This document shows positions 44,431 to 54,096 of a DNA stretch of 64,000 nucleotides, piece after piece (within the stretch, counting starts at the first letter, position 1; each line of letters begins with the position of its first letter). Source of the DNA: CAVVJA01 sp963779485. Its GTDB lineage: Bacteria > Actinomycetota > Actinomycetes > Mycobacteriales > Jatrophihabitantaceae. The stretch lies in NCBI GenBank assembly GCA_963779485.1, contig CAVZYJ010000013.1, forward strand, positions 682,001 to 746,000, given 5' to 3'. The translations under genes were made by a program, and so were the position numbers. Under the pieces are notes generated by a model, which was given only the letters and a program-made list of their open reading frames with translations, did not search any database and was not told the DNA's origin.

Positions 44431-44787
44431 TCAGACGTTGAAGCCCAGCGCGCGCAGCTGCTCGCGACCCTCGTCGGTGATCTTGTCCGGCCCCCACGGT
44501 GGTAGCCAGACCCAGTTGATCTTGACTTCGGAGGCGAGTGGCCGCGGCCCGCCGGTCAGCGCGGCGCTCGCCTGGTCCTCGATCACGTCAGTGAGCGGGC
44601 ACGCCGCCGACGTCAGGGTCATGTCGAGCGTCACGACCGGCGCGGCGTCCGACACCGGCTCGGGCTCGATGATGACGTCGTAGATCAGCCCGAGATCAAC
44701 CACGTTGATCCCCAGTTCCGGATCGACGACGTCGCGCATGGCCTCCTCGACCTCGTCGCGGGTCACGGCAGCGGTGGTGTCGGTCAC
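44431..44787 (-). CDS. sufT: DUF59/MIP18-type Fe-S assembly factor
   Basis: This 118-residue protein of the DUF59 (SufT) family is believed to help mature Fe-S proteins. Signature segments are VEEAMRDVVDPELGINVVDL, LTSAACPLTDVIEDQ with its conserved cysteine, and WLPPWGPDKITDEGREQL. It is the last gene of the SUF operon and overlaps sufU by 4 nt (ATGA). The same arrangement ends the mycobacterial operon (Rv1466). Confidence 0.92.
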   Translation of the reverse strand: MTDTTAAVTRDEVEEAMRDVVDPELGINVVDLGLIYDVIIEPEPVSDAAPVVTLDMTLTSAACPLTDVIEDQASAALTGGPRPLASEVKINWVWLPPWGPDKITDEGREQLRALGFNV

Positions 44788-45251
44788 GGTGACTCTCCTG
44801 CCCTCGCCGTCGCGTCAGCGACGGCTCCCTTCATGGCCATCCAGCCGAGTAGTGCGCATTTCACCCGGGCCGGATACTTGGCCACTCCTTCGAATGCGAT
44901 CGCGTCCTCGAGCCGCTCGGCGTCCTCGGCCGACAGGTCGGGGTGGCCTCCCGACTTCACCAGGTCGAGGAACTTCTGCTGCAGCTCCAGCGCTGCCCGT
45001 ACTCGCGCGCCGACCACGAGATCGCTCATGACGGAGGTGGCGGCCTGGCTGATCGAGCAGCCCTCACCCACCCAGCCCAGGTCGGTGATGGTGCCGTCCT
45101 GCAGGCGCACCCGCACGGTCACCTCGTCCCCGCAGGTCGGGTTGACGTGATGCACCTCGGCGTCGAACACATCCGGCAGCCCACGATGGTGCGGGTGCTT
45201 GTAGTGGTCGATGATGATCTGCTGGTACATCGAGTCCAGCGACGCCGTCAT
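44784..45251 (-). CDS. sufU: SufU zinc-dependent sulfurtransferase
   Basis: This 155-residue SufU accepts sulfur from the SufS cysteine desulfurase. Its three cysteines are in NPTCGDEVTV, GEGCSISQAA and RVKCALLGW, the zinc and sulfur-acceptor positions. ATG at 45251 is in a 4-nt overlap with the sufS stop; the reading frame upstream of it is antisense noise. It also overlaps the DUF59 gene. Confidence 0.94.
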   Translation of the reverse strand: MTASLDSMYQQIIIDHYKHPHHRGLPDVFDAEVHHVNPTCGDEVTVRVRLQDGTITDLGWVGEGCSISQAATSVMSDLVVGARVRAALELQQKFLDLVKSGGHPDLSAEDAERLEDAIAFEGVAKYPARVKCALLGWMAMKGAVADATARAGESP

Positions 45252-46504
45252 GCTGCGAATACCCCTCTGACCCGGTCCAGCCCGCGGACCAGGACGTCGA
45301 TCTCGTCGGTCGTCGTGTACACCCCGAATGACGCTCGCGTCGTCGCCGGTATTCCGTAGCGCAGGCAGACCGGGCGCGCGCAGTGGTGCCCCGCCCGCAC
45401 CGCCACGCCCTGCTCGTCCAGCAGCTGCGCGACGTCGTGCGGATGGATGCCCTCGAGCGTGAACGAGATCGTCGCGCCGCGGTCGATCGGCGTCGCCGGG
45501 CCGACGATGCGCAGGCCGGGAACGCCGCTCAACTCGCCGAGCGCGTAGCGGACCAGCTCGTGCTCGTAGTCGCGGACGTTCTCCAGGCCGAGGTTGCCCA
45601 ACCACTCCACGGCCACCCCGAGCGCGGCCGCCTGGGCGATCATCGGCGTGCCGGCCTCGAACCGATGCGGCGGAGCGGCGAACGTGCTGCCCGTCATGGC
45701 GACGGTCTCGATCATCTCGCCGCCGCCGAGGAAGGGCGGCAGCTCGGCGAGCAGCTCGTAGCGACCCCACAGCACGCCGATGCCGGTCGGCCCGTACACC
45801 TTGTGGCCGGTGAAGGCGACGAAGTCCGCGCCGACCTCCTGCACGTCGAGTGGCAGGTGCGGGGCGGCCTGAGCCGCGTCGACGATCGACAGGGCGCCGA
45901 CCGCACGCGCCCGCGCGACGATCCGCCGGACCGGGTTGATCGTGCCCAGCGCGTTGGACTGATAGACGAACGACACCACCTTCGTGCGCTCGGTGATGAC
46001 CTCGTCGATGGCGGACTCGACCAGCCGGCCCTCCTCGTCGATCGGGATCCAGCGGAAGGTCGCCCCGGTGCGTTGCGCGAGGAGCTGCCACGGCACCAGG
46101 TTGGAGTGGTGCTCCATCTCGGTGACGACGATCTCGTCACCCGGCCCGATCCGGAACCGGTCGGCCCCGGGGAAGGTGGCCGCGTTCGAAAAGCAATACG
46201 CGAGCAGGTTGAGTGCCTCGGAGATGTTCTTGGTGAACACGACCTCGTCCCGGCTGGGTGCGTTCAGGAAGGCCGCAACCGCGTCGCGTGCCCCCTCATA
46301 CGCCGCCGTCGCCTCCGAACCGAGCGTGTGCACCGCGCGGGCCACGTTGGCGTAGTGACGGGCGTAGATGTCGACCTCGGCGTCGATGACCACCTGCGGT
46401 TTCTGGGCGCTGTTGGCACTGTCGAGGTACACGAGGGGCACCCCGTGCACCTCGCGGCTCAGGATGGGAAATTCCTTGCGGATCGCCTCGACGTCAATGG
46501 GCAC
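45248..46504 (-). CDS. sufS: cysteine desulfurase SufS
   Basis: This 418-residue PLP enzyme converts cysteine to alanine and enzyme-bound persulfide for the SUF pathway. The PLP lysine is in FTGHKVYGPTG and the active-site cysteine in AGHHCARP, with the short loop typical of SufS. EMEHHSNLVPWQ and the PLP-binding DAAQAAPH are also present. The start is GTG at 46504. It sits 12 nt after sufC and overlaps sufU. Confidence 0.95.
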   Translation of the reverse strand: MPIDVEAIRKEFPILSREVHGVPLVYLDSANSAQKPQVVIDAEVDIYARHYANVARAVHTLGSEATAAYEGARDAVAAFLNAPSRDEVVFTKNISEALNLLAYCFSNAATFPGADRFRIGPGDEIVVTEMEHHSNLVPWQLLAQRTGATFRWIPIDEEGRLVESAIDEVITERTKVVSFVYQSNALGTINPVRRIVARARAVGALSIVDAAQAAPHLPLDVQEVGADFVAFTGHKVYGPTGIGVLWGRYELLAELPPFLGGGEMIETVAMTGSTFAAPPHRFEAGTPMIAQAAALGVAVEWLGNLGLENVRDYEHELVRYALGELSGVPGLRIVGPATPIDRGATISFTLEGIHPHDVAQLLDEQGVAVRAGHHCARPVCLRYGIPATTRASFGVYTTTDEIDVLVRGLDRVRGVFAA

Positions 46505-46516
46505 GATTCACTCCGC

Positions 46517-47269
46517 TCACGCACTCGCCGTCTCGTTGACGCCGAACCGGGCGTAGCCCTCGTTCTCCAGCTGGTCGGCGAGCTCCGCTCCGCCGGACTC
46601 GGCGATGCGGCCGTCGAAGAAGACGTGCACGTAGTCGGGCGTGATGTAGCGCAGGATTCGGGTGTAGTGGGTGATCAGCAGGGTGCCGATACCGGTCTGT
46701 CGGAGCTGGTTCACGCCCCGACTCACGACCCGCAGCGCGTCGACGTCGAGGCCGGAATCGGTCTCGTCCAGGATGGCGATCTTCGGCTGGAGCAGGGTCA
46801 TCTGCAGGATCTCGTGGCGCTTCTTCTCCCCGCCCGAGAAGCCTTCGTTGAGACTCCGGTCGGCGAAGGTCTTGTCGATCTCGAGCCCGGCCATCGCGTC
46901 ATTGACCTCGCGAACCCAGGTGCGCAGCTTGGGCGCCTCGCCTCGCACCGCCGTCGCCGCGGTGCGCAGGAAGTTCGACACCGAGACACCCGGCACCTCG
47001 ACCGGATACTGCATTGCGAGGAACAGCCCGGCGCGGGCGCGCTCGTCGACCGTCATCGCCAGCACGTCCCGCCCGTCGAGCAGGACCTGACCCTGGGTGA
47101 CGGTGTACTTCGGATGGCCGGCGATGGAATAAGCCAGCGTCGACTTGCCCGACCCGTTCGGGCCCATGATCGCGTGGGTCTCGCCGGAGGACACCGTCAG
47201 GTCGACGCCGTGCAGGATCTCGACCGTGTCGACGCTGACGTGCAGGTCGCGGATCTCAAGTGTGCTCAT
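46517..47269 (-). CDS. sufC: SufC Fe-S assembly ATPase
   Basis: This 250-residue ABC-type ATPase powers the SufBCD scaffold. It has IMGPNGSGKSTLAYS, the signature FSGGEKKRHEILQM and IAILDETDSGLD with the SufC-typical Glu-Thr-Asp Walker B region. ATG at 47269 overlaps the sufD stop. The longer open frame upstream is antisense noise. Confidence 0.95.
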   Translation of the reverse strand: MSTLEIRDLHVSVDTVEILHGVDLTVSSGETHAIMGPNGSGKSTLAYSIAGHPKYTVTQGQVLLDGRDVLAMTVDERARAGLFLAMQYPVEVPGVSVSNFLRTAATAVRGEAPKLRTWVREVNDAMAGLEIDKTFADRSLNEGFSGGEKKRHEILQMTLLQPKIAILDETDSGLDVDALRVVSRGVNQLRQTGIGTLLITHYTRILRYITPDYVHVFFDGRIAESGGAELADQLENEGYARFGVNETASA

Positions 47270-48444
47270 GCAGAGACTGTCTCTTTCGTCGGAGTGGACA
47301 GGCGTTCGTCGATCGAGGCCATCAGCCGGTCCTCGAGGGCCGGCAATCCGATGCGGCTGATGACGTCGGCGAAGAAACCGCGCACGACGAGCCGGCGCGC
47401 CTCGGCTTCCGAGATGCCCCGGGAGCGCAGGTAGAACAGCTGCAGGTCGTCGAACCGGCCGGTGGCGCTCGCATGGCCGGCGCCGGTGATCTCTCCGGTC
47501 TCGATCTCGAGGTTGGGCACCGAGTCGGCCCGCGCCCCGTCGGACAGCAGCAGGTTGCGGTTGGTCTCGAACGTCGACGTGCCGATGGCCGCCGGCCGGA
47601 TACGCACGTCTCCGATCCACACCGTCCGAGCTGAGTGGCCGAGCAGCGCGTTCTTGTACAGCACGGTCGAGGAACAGTTGGGCGCGCCGTGGTCGATGAA
47701 CAGCCGGCTTTCCAGGTGCTGACCGGCACCGGCGAACGAGACGCCGAGGAGTTCGGCCCGACCGCCCGGGCCGGCGAACCTGACGGTAGGCACGGTTCGC
47801 ACGACCTCACCGCCGAGCGCCACGTTGACGAAGCGGTATGTCGCATCCCGGCCGATCAAGGCGGCGTAGGCGGTCAGCTCGACGGAGCCCGGGTCCCGGT
47901 CGTTGATCGAGACCAGTTGCAGCGACGCACCGTCGCCCAGCACCACCTCGACATTGCCGGCCACCTCGATCGAGCCGGAATGGTCGAACACCACCGTGGC
48001 CCGCGCGTTCGCAGCGACCTCGACGACGTGGTGGGCGTAGGTGGCGCCGCCCGCGCCGATCCGCTCCAGCACGATCGGCTCGACGATGTCGGCGCCGGCC
48101 GCCACCTGCACGTGCAGCCCCCTGCTGGCCCGCTGCATCGCGAGAGCGCTGACCCGATCGGCCGGCACGAGCGCGGAGCCGAACGCGCGCAGCGAGGCCG
48201 GCGTCACGCTCTGGACCTCCGCGCCGAGCGGGACCCGGTTCTCGCCATCGATCACGCCGTCGGGGACGATCGGCTCGAAGAACTGGCGGATCTTGGCCAA
48301 CGGCGTGAAGCGCCATTCCTCGTCGCGTCCGGACGGAAGCTCGAACGCTTCCGGGTCTCGTGAGGTGAATCGCTCCGCGGGGCTCCCGGTGAGCGGCAGA
48401 CCGTGGGAATGGGTCGGGGTGTCGGTGAGGGTCACCTCAGCCAA
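47266..48444 (-). CDS. sufD: SufD scaffold protein
   Basis: This 392-residue beta-helical partner of SufB is in the SufBC2D complex. The C-terminal SufBD core has NRNLLLSDGARADSVPNLEI, SHASATG-like GHASATGRFDDLQLFYL and SRGISEAEARRLVVRGFFAD. It overlaps sufB by 8 nt and sufC by 4 nt. The start appears to be TTG at 48444, directly after an AAGGAG at rather short spacing; an in-frame GTG nine bases on is an alternative. Confidence 0.93.
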   Translation of the reverse strand: MAEVTLTDTPTHSHGLPLTGSPAERFTSRDPEAFELPSGRDEEWRFTPLAKIRQFFEPIVPDGVIDGENRVPLGAEVQSVTPASLRAFGSALVPADRVSALAMQRASRGLHVQVAAGADIVEPIVLERIGAGGATYAHHVVEVAANARATVVFDHSGSIEVAGNVEVVLGDGASLQLVSINDRDPGSVELTAYAALIGRDATYRFVNVALGGEVVRTVPTVRFAGPGGRAELLGVSFAGAGQHLESRLFIDHGAPNCSSTVLYKNALLGHSARTVWIGDVRIRPAAIGTSTFETNRNLLLSDGARADSVPNLEIETGEITGAGHASATGRFDDLQLFYLRSRGISEAEARRLVVRGFFADVISRIGLPALEDRLMASIDERLSTPTKETVSA

Positions 48445-49868
48445 CAGCTCCTTCCATCTGCAGTTCGATGAGCCGGTTCAGCTCCAGCGCGTACTCCATC
48501 GGCAGCTCACGGGCGATCGGTTCCACGAAACCGCGCACGACCATGGCCATGGCCTCGTCCTCGGTCAGCCCCCGGCTGCTCAGGTAGAACAGCTGGTCCT
48601 CGCTCACCTTGGACACCGTGGCCTCGTGCCCCATGGACACGTCGTCCTCGCGGACGTCGACATAGGGGTAGGTGTCCGACCGGCTGATGGCGTCGACGAG
48701 CAGCGCGTCGCACTTCACCGTCGAGCGGCTGTTGTGGGCGCCCTTGTTCACCTGGACGAGCCCGCGATAGGAGGTGCGGCCACCGCCGCGGGCCACCGAC
48801 TTGGAGACGATCGTCGACGAGGTGTTGGGCGCCAGATGCAGCATCTTGGCCCCGGCGTCCTGATGCTGGCCCTCGCCGGCGAACGCGATGGACAGCACCT
48901 CGCCCTTGGCGTGCTCACCCGTCATCCACACCGACGGGTACTTCATCGTCACCTTGGAGCCGATGTTGCCGTCGATCCACTCCATGGTCGCGCCGGCCTC
49001 GGCCCGGGCCCGCTTGGTGACCAGGTTGTACACGTTGTTCGACCAGTTCTGGATCGTGGTGTACCGGCACCGCGCGCCCGGCTTGACGATGATCTCGACG
49101 ACGGCCGAGTGCAGCGAGTCGGACTTGTAGATGGGCGCGGTGCAACCCTCGACGTAGTGCACGTACGCGCCCTCGTCGACGATGATCAGCGTCCGCTCGA
49201 ACTGGCCCATGTTCTCGGTGTTGATCCGGAAGTAGGCCTGCAGCGGGATGTCGACGTGCACGCCCTTGGGCACGTAGATGAAGGACCCGCCTGACCACAC
49301 CGCGGTGTTGAGCGCGGAGAACTTGTTGTCGCCGGCCGGGATGATCGAGCCGAAGTACTCCTCGAACAGCTCGGGGTGCTCCTTCAGGCCGGTGTCCGTG
49401 TCGAGGAAGATCACGCCCTGCTGCCTCGAGGTCCTCGCGGATCTTGTGATAGACGACCTCGGACTCGTACTGCGCGGCGACGCCGGCGATCAGGCGTTGC
49501 TTCTCCGCCTCGGGGATGCCGAGCTTGTCGTAGGTGTTCTTGATGTCGGCCGGCAGCTCGTCCCAGCTCGCCGCCTGCTTCTCGGTCGAGCGGACGAAGT
49601 ACTTGATGTTGTCGAAGTCGATCCCGGAGAGATCGGAACCCCAGTTGGGCATCGGCTTCTTCTCGAAGATCGCCAGCGCCCGCAACCGGCGCCGCAGCAT
49701 CCACTCCGGCTCGTTCTTCTTCGCCGAGATGTCGCGCACGACGGCTTCGGACAGGCCGCGCTGCGCGCTGGCACCCGCGACGTCGGTGTCGGCCCAGCCG
49801 AAGCCGTAGCGGCCGAGCGCGTCGATCTGCTCGTCCTGAGTGAGAACGCGCTCCGGTGCGGTGGTCAT
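48437..49868 (-). CDS. sufB: SufB scaffold protein (frameshifted near 49420)
   Basis: Removing one extra base gives a 476-residue SufB, the site of Fe-S assembly. The first frame runs from ATG at 49868 through RYGFGWADTDVAG and YESEVVYHKIREDLE. It resumes in another frame as VIFLDTDTGLKEHPELFEEY and continues with SFIYVPKGVHVDIPLQAYFR, CRYTTIQNWSNNVYNL and ATVSKVSEDQLFYLSSRGL. The break is between about 49412 and 49430. SUF is the only Fe-S system visible and sufB is normally essential, so this looks like a sequence error. A GGAGG site lies inside sufR. Confidence 0.9.
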
Positions 49869-50587
49869 CAGGTGGTCCTCCCGGATCGGGACGGTGTCAT
49901 GTGTGATGCGGATGTGCTCGGTGGCTCTGGGACGTACGTGGTACATACCCCGTCGCCGTGGGCGATGGTCGCCAGCCGCTGAACATACGTGCCGAGCACC
50001 CGTTCGAAGGCGCGGGTCTCGGCCTCGCACAGCTCGGGGAACTCGGCGGCGACGTGCGCGACCGGGCAGTGATGCTGGCACAGCTGCACGCCGGCGCCGG
50101 TCTGCTCGGTGCTGGCAGCGTAGCCCTGAGCGGTCAACGCCTCGGCGAGGGCTTCGACCCGGCGTTCGCGGCCGGTGCTCCCGGTCCCGAGCGGCATCGT
50201 CGGGGCGACCGCGGCTTCGAGCGACCGCGCTCGGTGTGTGGCGAACTCGGCGACCGCGGCCTCGCCCCCGGTCTCGCGCAAGTAGCGCAGGGCGGTCGTG
50301 GCCAGGTCGTCATAGGCATGCGGGAAGGCCGCGCGCCCGGCGTCGGTCAGCGCGTAGGCCCGCGCCGGTCGACCGCGACCCCGCCGGCGACGCGGGCGGG
50401 GGTCGCACTCGCTGAGCAGGTTGTCGGCCACCAGGGCGTCGAGATGGCGCCGGATGGCGGCCGGCGAGAGCCGCAGAGCGCCGGCCAGCGCCGCCGCGGT
50501 CTGCGGGCCTCGTTCGAGGATGAGGCGCGCCACGGCGTCGCGGGTGCGTATCGCACCGGCGTCGGGCGGGCTGGCCTCGATTTTCAC
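49868..50587 (-). CDS. sufR: SufR Fe-S-sensing repressor
   Basis: This 239-residue regulator has a winged helix (about residues 12-75, with LSPAAIRRHLDALVADNLLS) and a C-terminal Fe-S site CQHHCPVAHVAAEFPELC, the family ligands. It represses the SUF operon when it carries its cluster. It is the first gene of the operon; its stop overlaps the sufB start by one base. The GTG start has no ribosome-binding site, and a CATACT hexamer ends six bases before it, which would suit a leaderless mRNA. Two CGTCA copies nearby could be part of an operator. Confidence 0.93.
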   Translation of the reverse strand: MKIEASPPDAGAIRTRDAVARLILERGPQTAAALAGALRLSPAAIRRHLDALVADNLLSECDPRPRRRRGRGRPARAYALTDAGRAAFPHAYDDLATTALRYLRETGGEAAVAEFATHRARSLEAAVAPTMPLGTGSTGRERRVEALAEALTAQGYAASTEQTGAGVQLCQHHCPVAHVAAEFPELCEAETRAFERVLGTYVQRLATIAHGDGVCTTYVPEPPSTSASHMTPSRSGRTT

Positions 50588-50682
50588 AACACCAGTATGA
50601 CGTATTTGACGCCCGCGTGCCGGCCGGGGGGCGGCGCGCCGCGGAAATGGGGTGGCGTCCGGCCAGTGTAAGTTCCCGCAGC

Positions 50683-51351
50683 GTGCTCTACCGCACGCTC
50701 GAACTCACGGTCGCGCCCTCGCTGCGCCTGCTCTACCGGCCGGAAATCGTCGGCTTCGAGTTCGTGCCCCGGCGCGGCCCGGTGATCATCGCCGGCAACC
50801 ACATCTCCTTCGCGGACGAGATCTTCACCCCGCTGGCTGCCCGGCGCCAGGTGTTCTACTTCGCCAAGGCCGAGTACTTCAACACGCCGGGCCTGCGGGG
50901 ACGAGCGATGGCGGGCTTCTTCCACGGCCTGGGCCAGGTGTCGGTCGAGCGCGGCGACATCCGTTCGGCGGCGGCCTCGATCGACATCGGCGTGGATCTG
51001 CTCCGCGCTGGACGAGCGCTCGGCATCTACCCCGAGGGCACTCGGTCCCCCGACGGCCGGCTGTACAAGTTCCGCACCGGCGTTGCCCGGGTCGCCCTGC
51101 GGTCCGGGGCGCCCGTCGTCCCGGTCGGCCTGGTCGGCACCCGGGATGTGCTGCCGCCGGATACCAAGCGATGGCACAAGGCCGCCGTCGGGATTCATTT
51201 CGGCCAACCGCTGGACTTCTCCGGTCGGGCGGCCGACGAACGCAGTTCGCGGGTCCTGCGGGAGATCACCGAGCAGGTTCGGACGGCCGTGCAGGCGCTC
51301 TCCGGTCAGGAGTACGTCGATGTCTACGCGAGCAGCGCCAAGGCGCCCTGA
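50683..51351 (+). CDS. plsC: 1-acylglycerol-3-phosphate acyltransferase family protein
   Basis: This acyltransferase of about 222 residues makes phosphatidic acid or a related lipid at the membrane. It has the catalytic GNHISFADEI (His-x4-Asp), FGQVSVERGD-like LGQVSVERGD and the acceptor-binding motif YPEGTRSPDGRLYKF. The start is uncertain: GTG at 50683 gives VLYRTLELTVAPSLRLLY, a usual beginning, but upstream ATG codons at 50647 and 50617 are in frame. It is divergent from sufR. In mycobacteria another gene occupies this position. Confidence 0.9.
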   Translation: MLYRTLELTVAPSLRLLYRPEIVGFEFVPRRGPVIIAGNHISFADEIFTPLAARRQVFYFAKAEYFNTPGLRGRAMAGFFHGLGQVSVERGDIRSAAASIDIGVDLLRAGRALGIYPEGTRSPDGRLYKFRTGVARVALRSGAPVVPVGLVGTRDVLPPDTKRWHKAAVGIHFGQPLDFSGRAADERSSRVLREITEQVRTAVQALSGQEYVDVYASSAKAP

Positions 51352-51422
51352 GCGACGACGCGTGGTCGTGGCCCACAGCGGTCGCTGGCTCGCGGAGTTC
51401 GGCGCCTTCCTACACTCGTGGC

Positions 51423-52349
51423 GTGGGTGACGCCGCGGTCGAGGTCCGGGGCCTCGTCAAGAGCTACGCGGGTGCTCGCGCGGTCGACGGGTTGTCACTG
51501 ACCGTGCGGCGCGGCGAGATTCTCGCCCTCCTCGGCCCGAACGGCGCCGGCAAGACCACCACGGTCGAGATCTGCGAAGGCTTCCGGCGAGCGGACGCGG
51601 GCGAGGTTCTGGTGCTGGGCCGTGATCCGCATCGGGACGGTGGCGTCCTCAAACCGCGGGTCGGCGTCATGCTGCAGGACGGCGTCGGCGGCTACACCGC
51701 GGCGAGGGCCGGCGAGCTGCTCGAGTTGTTCGCCGGGTACGCCGCGCGACCACTGGACGTGCCCACGCTGCTCGACCGGGTGGGACTCCGTGAGGTCGCC
51801 GCGGTCCAGGTGCGGCGGCTGTCCGGCGGTCAGCAGCAGCGCCTCTCGCTCGCCCTCGCCCTCGTCGGCCGTCCGGAGCTGGTGTTCCTGGACGAGCCGA
51901 CGGCCGGCATGGACCCGCAGGCCCGGCACGCGACCTGGGGGCTGCTGCGGGAGCTCCGCACGGCCGGCGTCACCGTCGTGCTGACGACCCACTTCCTCGA
52001 CGAGGCCGAGCAGCTCGCGGACAGCGTGGTCGTGGTCGACGCCGGCCAGGTCGTCGCTGCGGGCACGCCCGCGCAGTTGACCCGGCACGGCGCCGAGGGC
52101 CAGATCCGGCTGCGGGTCTCGGTCGGACTGCGCGTGGCCGAGCTGCGGGACGCGCTCCCGCCGGGAACCCGGGTGATCGAGGAGGGTCCGGGACGCTACC
52201 TGGTGACCGGTGAGGTAACGCCCCAGCTGCTCGCGACGCTGACCGCGTGGTGCGCCAGCCAGGATGTCCTCGTCGAACAGCTTTCGGTCGAGCGCCGGAG
52301 CCTCGAGGACGTCTTCCTCGACCTGACCGGACACGCGGTGCGGGCGTGA
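51423..52349 (+). CDS. ABC-2 type exporter ATPase
   Basis: This 308-residue ATPase has LLGPNGAGKTTTVEICEGF, the signature VRRLSGGQQQRLSLALALV and LVFLDEPTAGMDPQ. A C-terminal extension of about 80 residues follows. It pairs with the permease whose GTG start overlaps its stop (GTGA). It resembles multidrug or daunorubicin-type exporters and matches the mycobacterial Rv1458c position next to ctaA. GTG at 51423 is chosen because it begins the conserved VEVRGLVKSY region; the long upstream frame is a shadow of plsC. Confidence 0.92.
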   Translation: MGDAAVEVRGLVKSYAGARAVDGLSLTVRRGEILALLGPNGAGKTTTVEICEGFRRADAGEVLVLGRDPHRDGGVLKPRVGVMLQDGVGGYTAARAGELLELFAGYAARPLDVPTLLDRVGLREVAAVQVRRLSGGQQQRLSLALALVGRPELVFLDEPTAGMDPQARHATWGLLRELRTAGVTVVLTTHFLDEAEQLADSVVVVDAGQVVAAGTPAQLTRHGAEGQIRLRVSVGLRVAELRDALPPGTRVIEEGPGRYLVTGEVTPQLLATLTAWCASQDVLVEQLSVERRSLEDVFLDLTGHAVRA

Positions 52350-53122
52350 CCACCGCGAGCAACGTCTCCCCGTTCGCACCGGCGCCGGGCGCGGCTCCGG
52401 TCGGCCGGATGCTCCTGGCCCAGACCTGGATGGAACTGCGGCTGCTGCTGCGCAACGGCGAGCAGGTGGTGCTGACCCTCGTCATCCCGCTGCTGCTGCT
52501 GTTCTTCTTCAACCTGCCGTTGCTGTACTCGCTCGGCGGTCGCCGCATCGACTTCGTGGTGCCGAGCATCCTGGCGCTGGCGGTCATGAGCTCCGCGTTC
52601 ACCGGACTGGCGATCGGCACCGGCTTCGAGCGCAAGTACGGCGTGCTCAAACGGCTCGGCGCGACCGCGCTGCCTCGCTCGGTGCTGATCACCGGCAAGA
52701 CCACCGCGGTGCTCATCCTGGAAGTTGCTCAAGTCATGCTGATCTGCGGGCTGGGCTTCGTGCTCGGCTGGCAGCCGCAGGGAGATCCGTTGTGGCCGGC
52801 GTTGCTCATCGTCATCGGCACCGCCGCCTTCGGAGGCCTCGGGCTCCTGGTCGCCGGCACCCTGCGGGCGGAGGTGACGCTTGCGGCCGCCAACCTCATC
52901 TGGCTGGTGCTGCTGTTCTGCGGCGGAATCGCCATCCCGCTGGACAAGTTCCCGGCCGGGCTGGCCAGCGTGTTGCGACTCCTTCCCTCCGCCGCGTTGT
53001 CGGACGGTCTGCACCTCGTGCTGCAGGACGGATCCGGGCCGCCGGTGCGGGCCCTGGTGACGCTCCTGGCGTGGACGGCGCTCGCCGTACCGGCCGCCGC
53101 GAGATGGTTCCGATGGGAGTGA
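52346..53122 (+). CDS. ABC-2 type exporter permease
   Basis: This 258-residue permease has six membrane helices, with TWMELRLLLRNGEQVVLTLV before helix 1 and GFERKYGVLKRLGATALPRS in the first cytoplasmic loop, both characteristic of ABC-2 permeases. It overlaps the ATPase gene by 4 nt at its start, and the ctaA gene starts inside its last codons. The substrate is unknown; conserved linkage to heme A synthase hints at a role tied to respiration or the envelope, which is inference. Confidence 0.9.
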   Translation: MTTASNVSPFAPAPGAAPVGRMLLAQTWMELRLLLRNGEQVVLTLVIPLLLLFFFNLPLLYSLGGRRIDFVVPSILALAVMSSAFTGLAIGTGFERKYGVLKRLGATALPRSVLITGKTTAVLILEVAQVMLICGLGFVLGWQPQGDPLWPALLIVIGTAAFGGLGLLVAGTLRAEVTLAAANLIWLVLLFCGGIAIPLDKFPAGLASVLRLLPSAALSDGLHLVLQDGSGPPVRALVTLLAWTALAVPAAARWFRWE

Positions 53123-54096
53123 GCGCGCGGGTCCGGGCCTGGTTCGCGTCCCCGCGGGTGCTCACCGGGCTGGCGCTCGCGTCGATCGTCGCCAACTGCG
53201 GCATCGTGGTGACGGGTGGCGCGGTCCGCCTGACCAGCTCCGGACTCGGTTGCCCGACCTGGCCGTCGTGCACGGACTCCTCGCTCACGCCGACCAAGCA
53301 GTTCGCCGCCCACGGGCTGATCGAGTTCACCAACCGGCAGCTCACGTTCGTCCTCGGGGCGATCGCGCTCGCCACCCTGGTCGCCGCCGTCGTGCAGCAC
53401 CGGCAGATGGCCCTGGCTGCGCTCGCCCTCGCGATCATTCCGATCCAGGCGGTGATCGGCGGCATCAGCGTGCTGACCGACCTCAACCCTTGGGTCGTGG
53501 CGCTTCACTTCCTCACCTCGATGGTCGCGATCGCCGTCACCGTGGTCTTGTGGTGGCGGGTTCGCGACGTGCCCGCGCCGCCTCCGGTCGGGCCGGTCGC
53601 GGCCGCCCTTGCCCGCCTCGTGCTCGCCGTCGTGGCGGCCGTGCTGGTGCTCGGCACGATCGTGACGGGCAGCGGGCCGCACGCCGGCGACCGCAATAGC
53701 TCGGGCCATGTCCATCGAACCGGGCTCGACGTCCGGGCCGTGAGCCAGCTGCACGCCGACGTCGTCATGCTGCTCATCGGCCTCTCCGTCGGCCTGCTCG
53801 TCCTGCTCTATGCCGTGCGCGCGCCGTCCCGGGTGCGGGTCGCGGCCTGGTGGCTGGTCGGCGCGGAGCTGGCCCAAGCTGCCATTGGGTTCACCCAGTA
53901 CTTCCTCAAGGTCCCGGCGGCGCTGGTGGGCGTCCACATGCTCGGCGCCTGCCTGGTCTGGGTCGCGGCCCTGCGCACCGCCCTCATGGTGCGACCGTCA
54001 GAGGACCTGGCTCACCGCGTAGATGATCACTCCCACCAGCGCCCCCACGACCGTGCCGTTGATCCGAATGAATTGCAGGTCTCGCCCGACCTGTAG
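53113..54096 (+). CDS. ctaA: heme A synthase
   Basis: This 327-residue membrane enzyme converts heme O to heme A for cytochrome c oxidase. It has eight helices with heme-ligand histidines in AAHGLIEFTNRQ, VALHFLTSM, SQLHADVVML and LVGVHMLGAC, and a cysteine pair in GCPTWPSC. It starts with ATG overlapping the permease stop by 10 nt. The last 33 residues are polar, unlike the family, and lie antisense to the end of the DUF445 gene over 99 nt, so the natural stop may have been lost. Confidence 0.92.
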   Translation: MGVSARVRAWFASPRVLTGLALASIVANCGIVVTGGAVRLTSSGLGCPTWPSCTDSSLTPTKQFAAHGLIEFTNRQLTFVLGAIALATLVAAVVQHRQMALAALALAIIPIQAVIGGISVLTDLNPWVVALHFLTSMVAIAVTVVLWWRVRDVPAPPPVGPVAAALARLVLAVVAAVLVLGTIVTGSGPHAGDRNSSGHVHRTGLDVRAVSQLHADVVMLLIGLSVGLLVLLYAVRAPSRVRVAAWWLVGAELAQAAIGFTQYFLKVPAALVGVHMLGACLVWVAALRTALMVRPSEDLAHRVDDHSHQRPHDRAVDPNELQVSPDL

